Positions 42,623-43,131 of a stretch of DNA of 43,131 bases are shown one piece after another; position 1 is the first letter of the stretch, and every line of letters begins with the position of its first letter. Location: assembly GCA_009773755.1 (NCBI GenBank), contig WSZJ01000006.1, positions 1 to 43,131 of the forward strand, given 5' to 3'. Under the pieces are notes generated by a model, which worked only from the letters and a program-made list of their open reading frames with translations, was not told the origin of the DNA and did not search any database. Made by a program: the position numbers and the translations under genes. The stretch comes from Planctomycetota bacterium. GTDB taxonomy: Bacteria; Planctomycetota; MHYJ01; WSZJ01.

Positions 42623-43131
42623 ATGAGGTTTCGCGACAGGCAGGACGCGGGGCGGCGGCTGGCGGCGGCGCTCAAGAAGCGGGCGTTCGACCGCCCGCTC
42701 GTCCTCGGGATCCCGCGCGGCGGCGTGCCGGTGGCGCTCGAGGTCGCGCGCGAGCTCGGAGGCGACCTGGGCGTCGTGGTGGCGCGCAAGCTCCGCGCGC
42801 CGGGCCAGCCGGAACTCGCGATCGGCGCCGTCGCCTCGGACGGAACGCCGTGGATCAACGACCGTGTCGCTGAAATGACAGGCGCCGACGAAGCCTGGAT
42901 TCGGCAGGAGATCCTCCAGCAATCGAAGGAAGCACGGAGCCGCGAGGAACGCTTCGACGGCCACCGCACCCCCGTCAACGGCCGGGTCGTTCTCATCGTC
43001 GACGACGGGATCGCGACCGGCGCCACGGCGATCGTCGCGTGCCGGATGGCGAAGCGCGGCGGCGCGAGGCGCGTCGTCCTGGCGGTCCCGGTCGGTCCGC
43101 CCGGCACCATGGCCGCGATGCGGCACGAGGC
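42623..43131 (+). CDS. Phosphoribosyltransferase-family protein (truncated by window end)
   Basis: The frame starts at ATG 42623 (GGGAGG 7 nt upstream) and runs off the right edge after 169 codons. It begins MRFRDRQDAGRRLAAALKKR, followed by RPLVLGIPRGGVPVALEVA, the VVARKLRAPGQPELAIGA segment, and the PRPP-binding loop VVLIVDDGIATGATA with two acidic residues. This matches the stand-alone PRTase-like proteins often found in stress islands with Usp genes. These carry a PRPP loop but their substrate is generally unproven. The missing C-terminus may include an extra hydrolase-like domain. Confidence 0.82.
   Translation, partial: MRFRDRQDAGRRLAAALKKRAFDRPLVLGIPRGGVPVALEVARELGGDLGVVVARKLRAPGQPELAIGAVASDGTPWINDRVAEMTGADEAWIRQEILQQSKEARSREERFDGHRTPVNGRVVLIVDDGIATGATAIVACRMAKRGGARRVVLAVPVGPPGTMAAMRHE

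Overview
This is a GC-rich (roughly two-thirds G+C), gene-dense bacterial stretch with many GTG/TTG starts and 1-4 nt translational overlaps. No rRNA, tRNA, insertion sequence or CRISPR array was seen. The gene content points to an uncultured anaerobe or microaerophile that degrades aromatic compounds and respires nitrogen oxides. Secreted DUF1501/DUF1800 proteins, a serine/threonine kinase and Nitrospira-like nitrite-oxidoreductase subunits suggest a deep lineage such as NC10, Planctomycetota or Rokubacteria. The sequence alone does not decide which.

Layout. (1) 0-5.1 kb: the start of a thiolase-fold synthase-like gene at the left edge, a MarR regulator with a cysteine-rich tail, and a bcrCBAD-type ATP-dependent benzoyl-CoA reductase operon. 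(2) 5.1-10.5 kb, minus strand: a DoxX-like membrane protein and a tightly coupled operon of a NO-reductase-like protein, a ferredoxin, an HTH protein and a Ser/Thr kinase. The NO-reductase-like protein has the substitutions expected of a nitric oxide dismutase (Nod). (3) 10.5-13.5 kb: DUF1800 and DUF1501 secreted proteins, with large inverted repeats on both sides of the DUF1800 gene. (4) 13.7-17.2 kb: the rest of the upper benzoyl-CoA pathway (oah, SDR, dch, had). (5) 17.3-19.4 kb: a NifX-like protein and a B12-binding radical SAM protein. (6) 19.4-24.6 kb: a heme-copper oxidase operon fronted by a copper-site lipoprotein. (7) 25.2-33.7 kb, divergent: a NxrC/NxrA/NxrB/chaperone operon of the Nitrospira/anammox type with two unknown proteins. 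(8) 33.9-43.1 kb: sensor kinases (one with a globin domain), MobB, three two-domain universal stress proteins, a VIT-type transporter, small membrane proteins, a ribosome hibernation factor and a phosphoribosyltransferase.

How they may work together. Nitrate reductase/nitrite oxidase (Nxr), Nod and a CuA-type terminal oxidase together could make O2 internally from nitrogen oxides and respire it (an 'intra-aerobic' scheme), beside an O2-sensitive benzoyl-CoA pathway. A near-palindrome, TAnTTAAn-N3-nTTAAnTA, occurs at five sites: before the MarR gene, the nod operon, the DUF1800/DUF1501 operon, the nifX/radical-SAM pair, and between the divergent nxr and oxidase operons. This looks like one local MarR regulon that ties the nitrogen-oxide and oxygen modules together. 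A second, weaker pattern is a set of sigma-54-like GG-N10-GC sites before stress genes in the last 10 kb.
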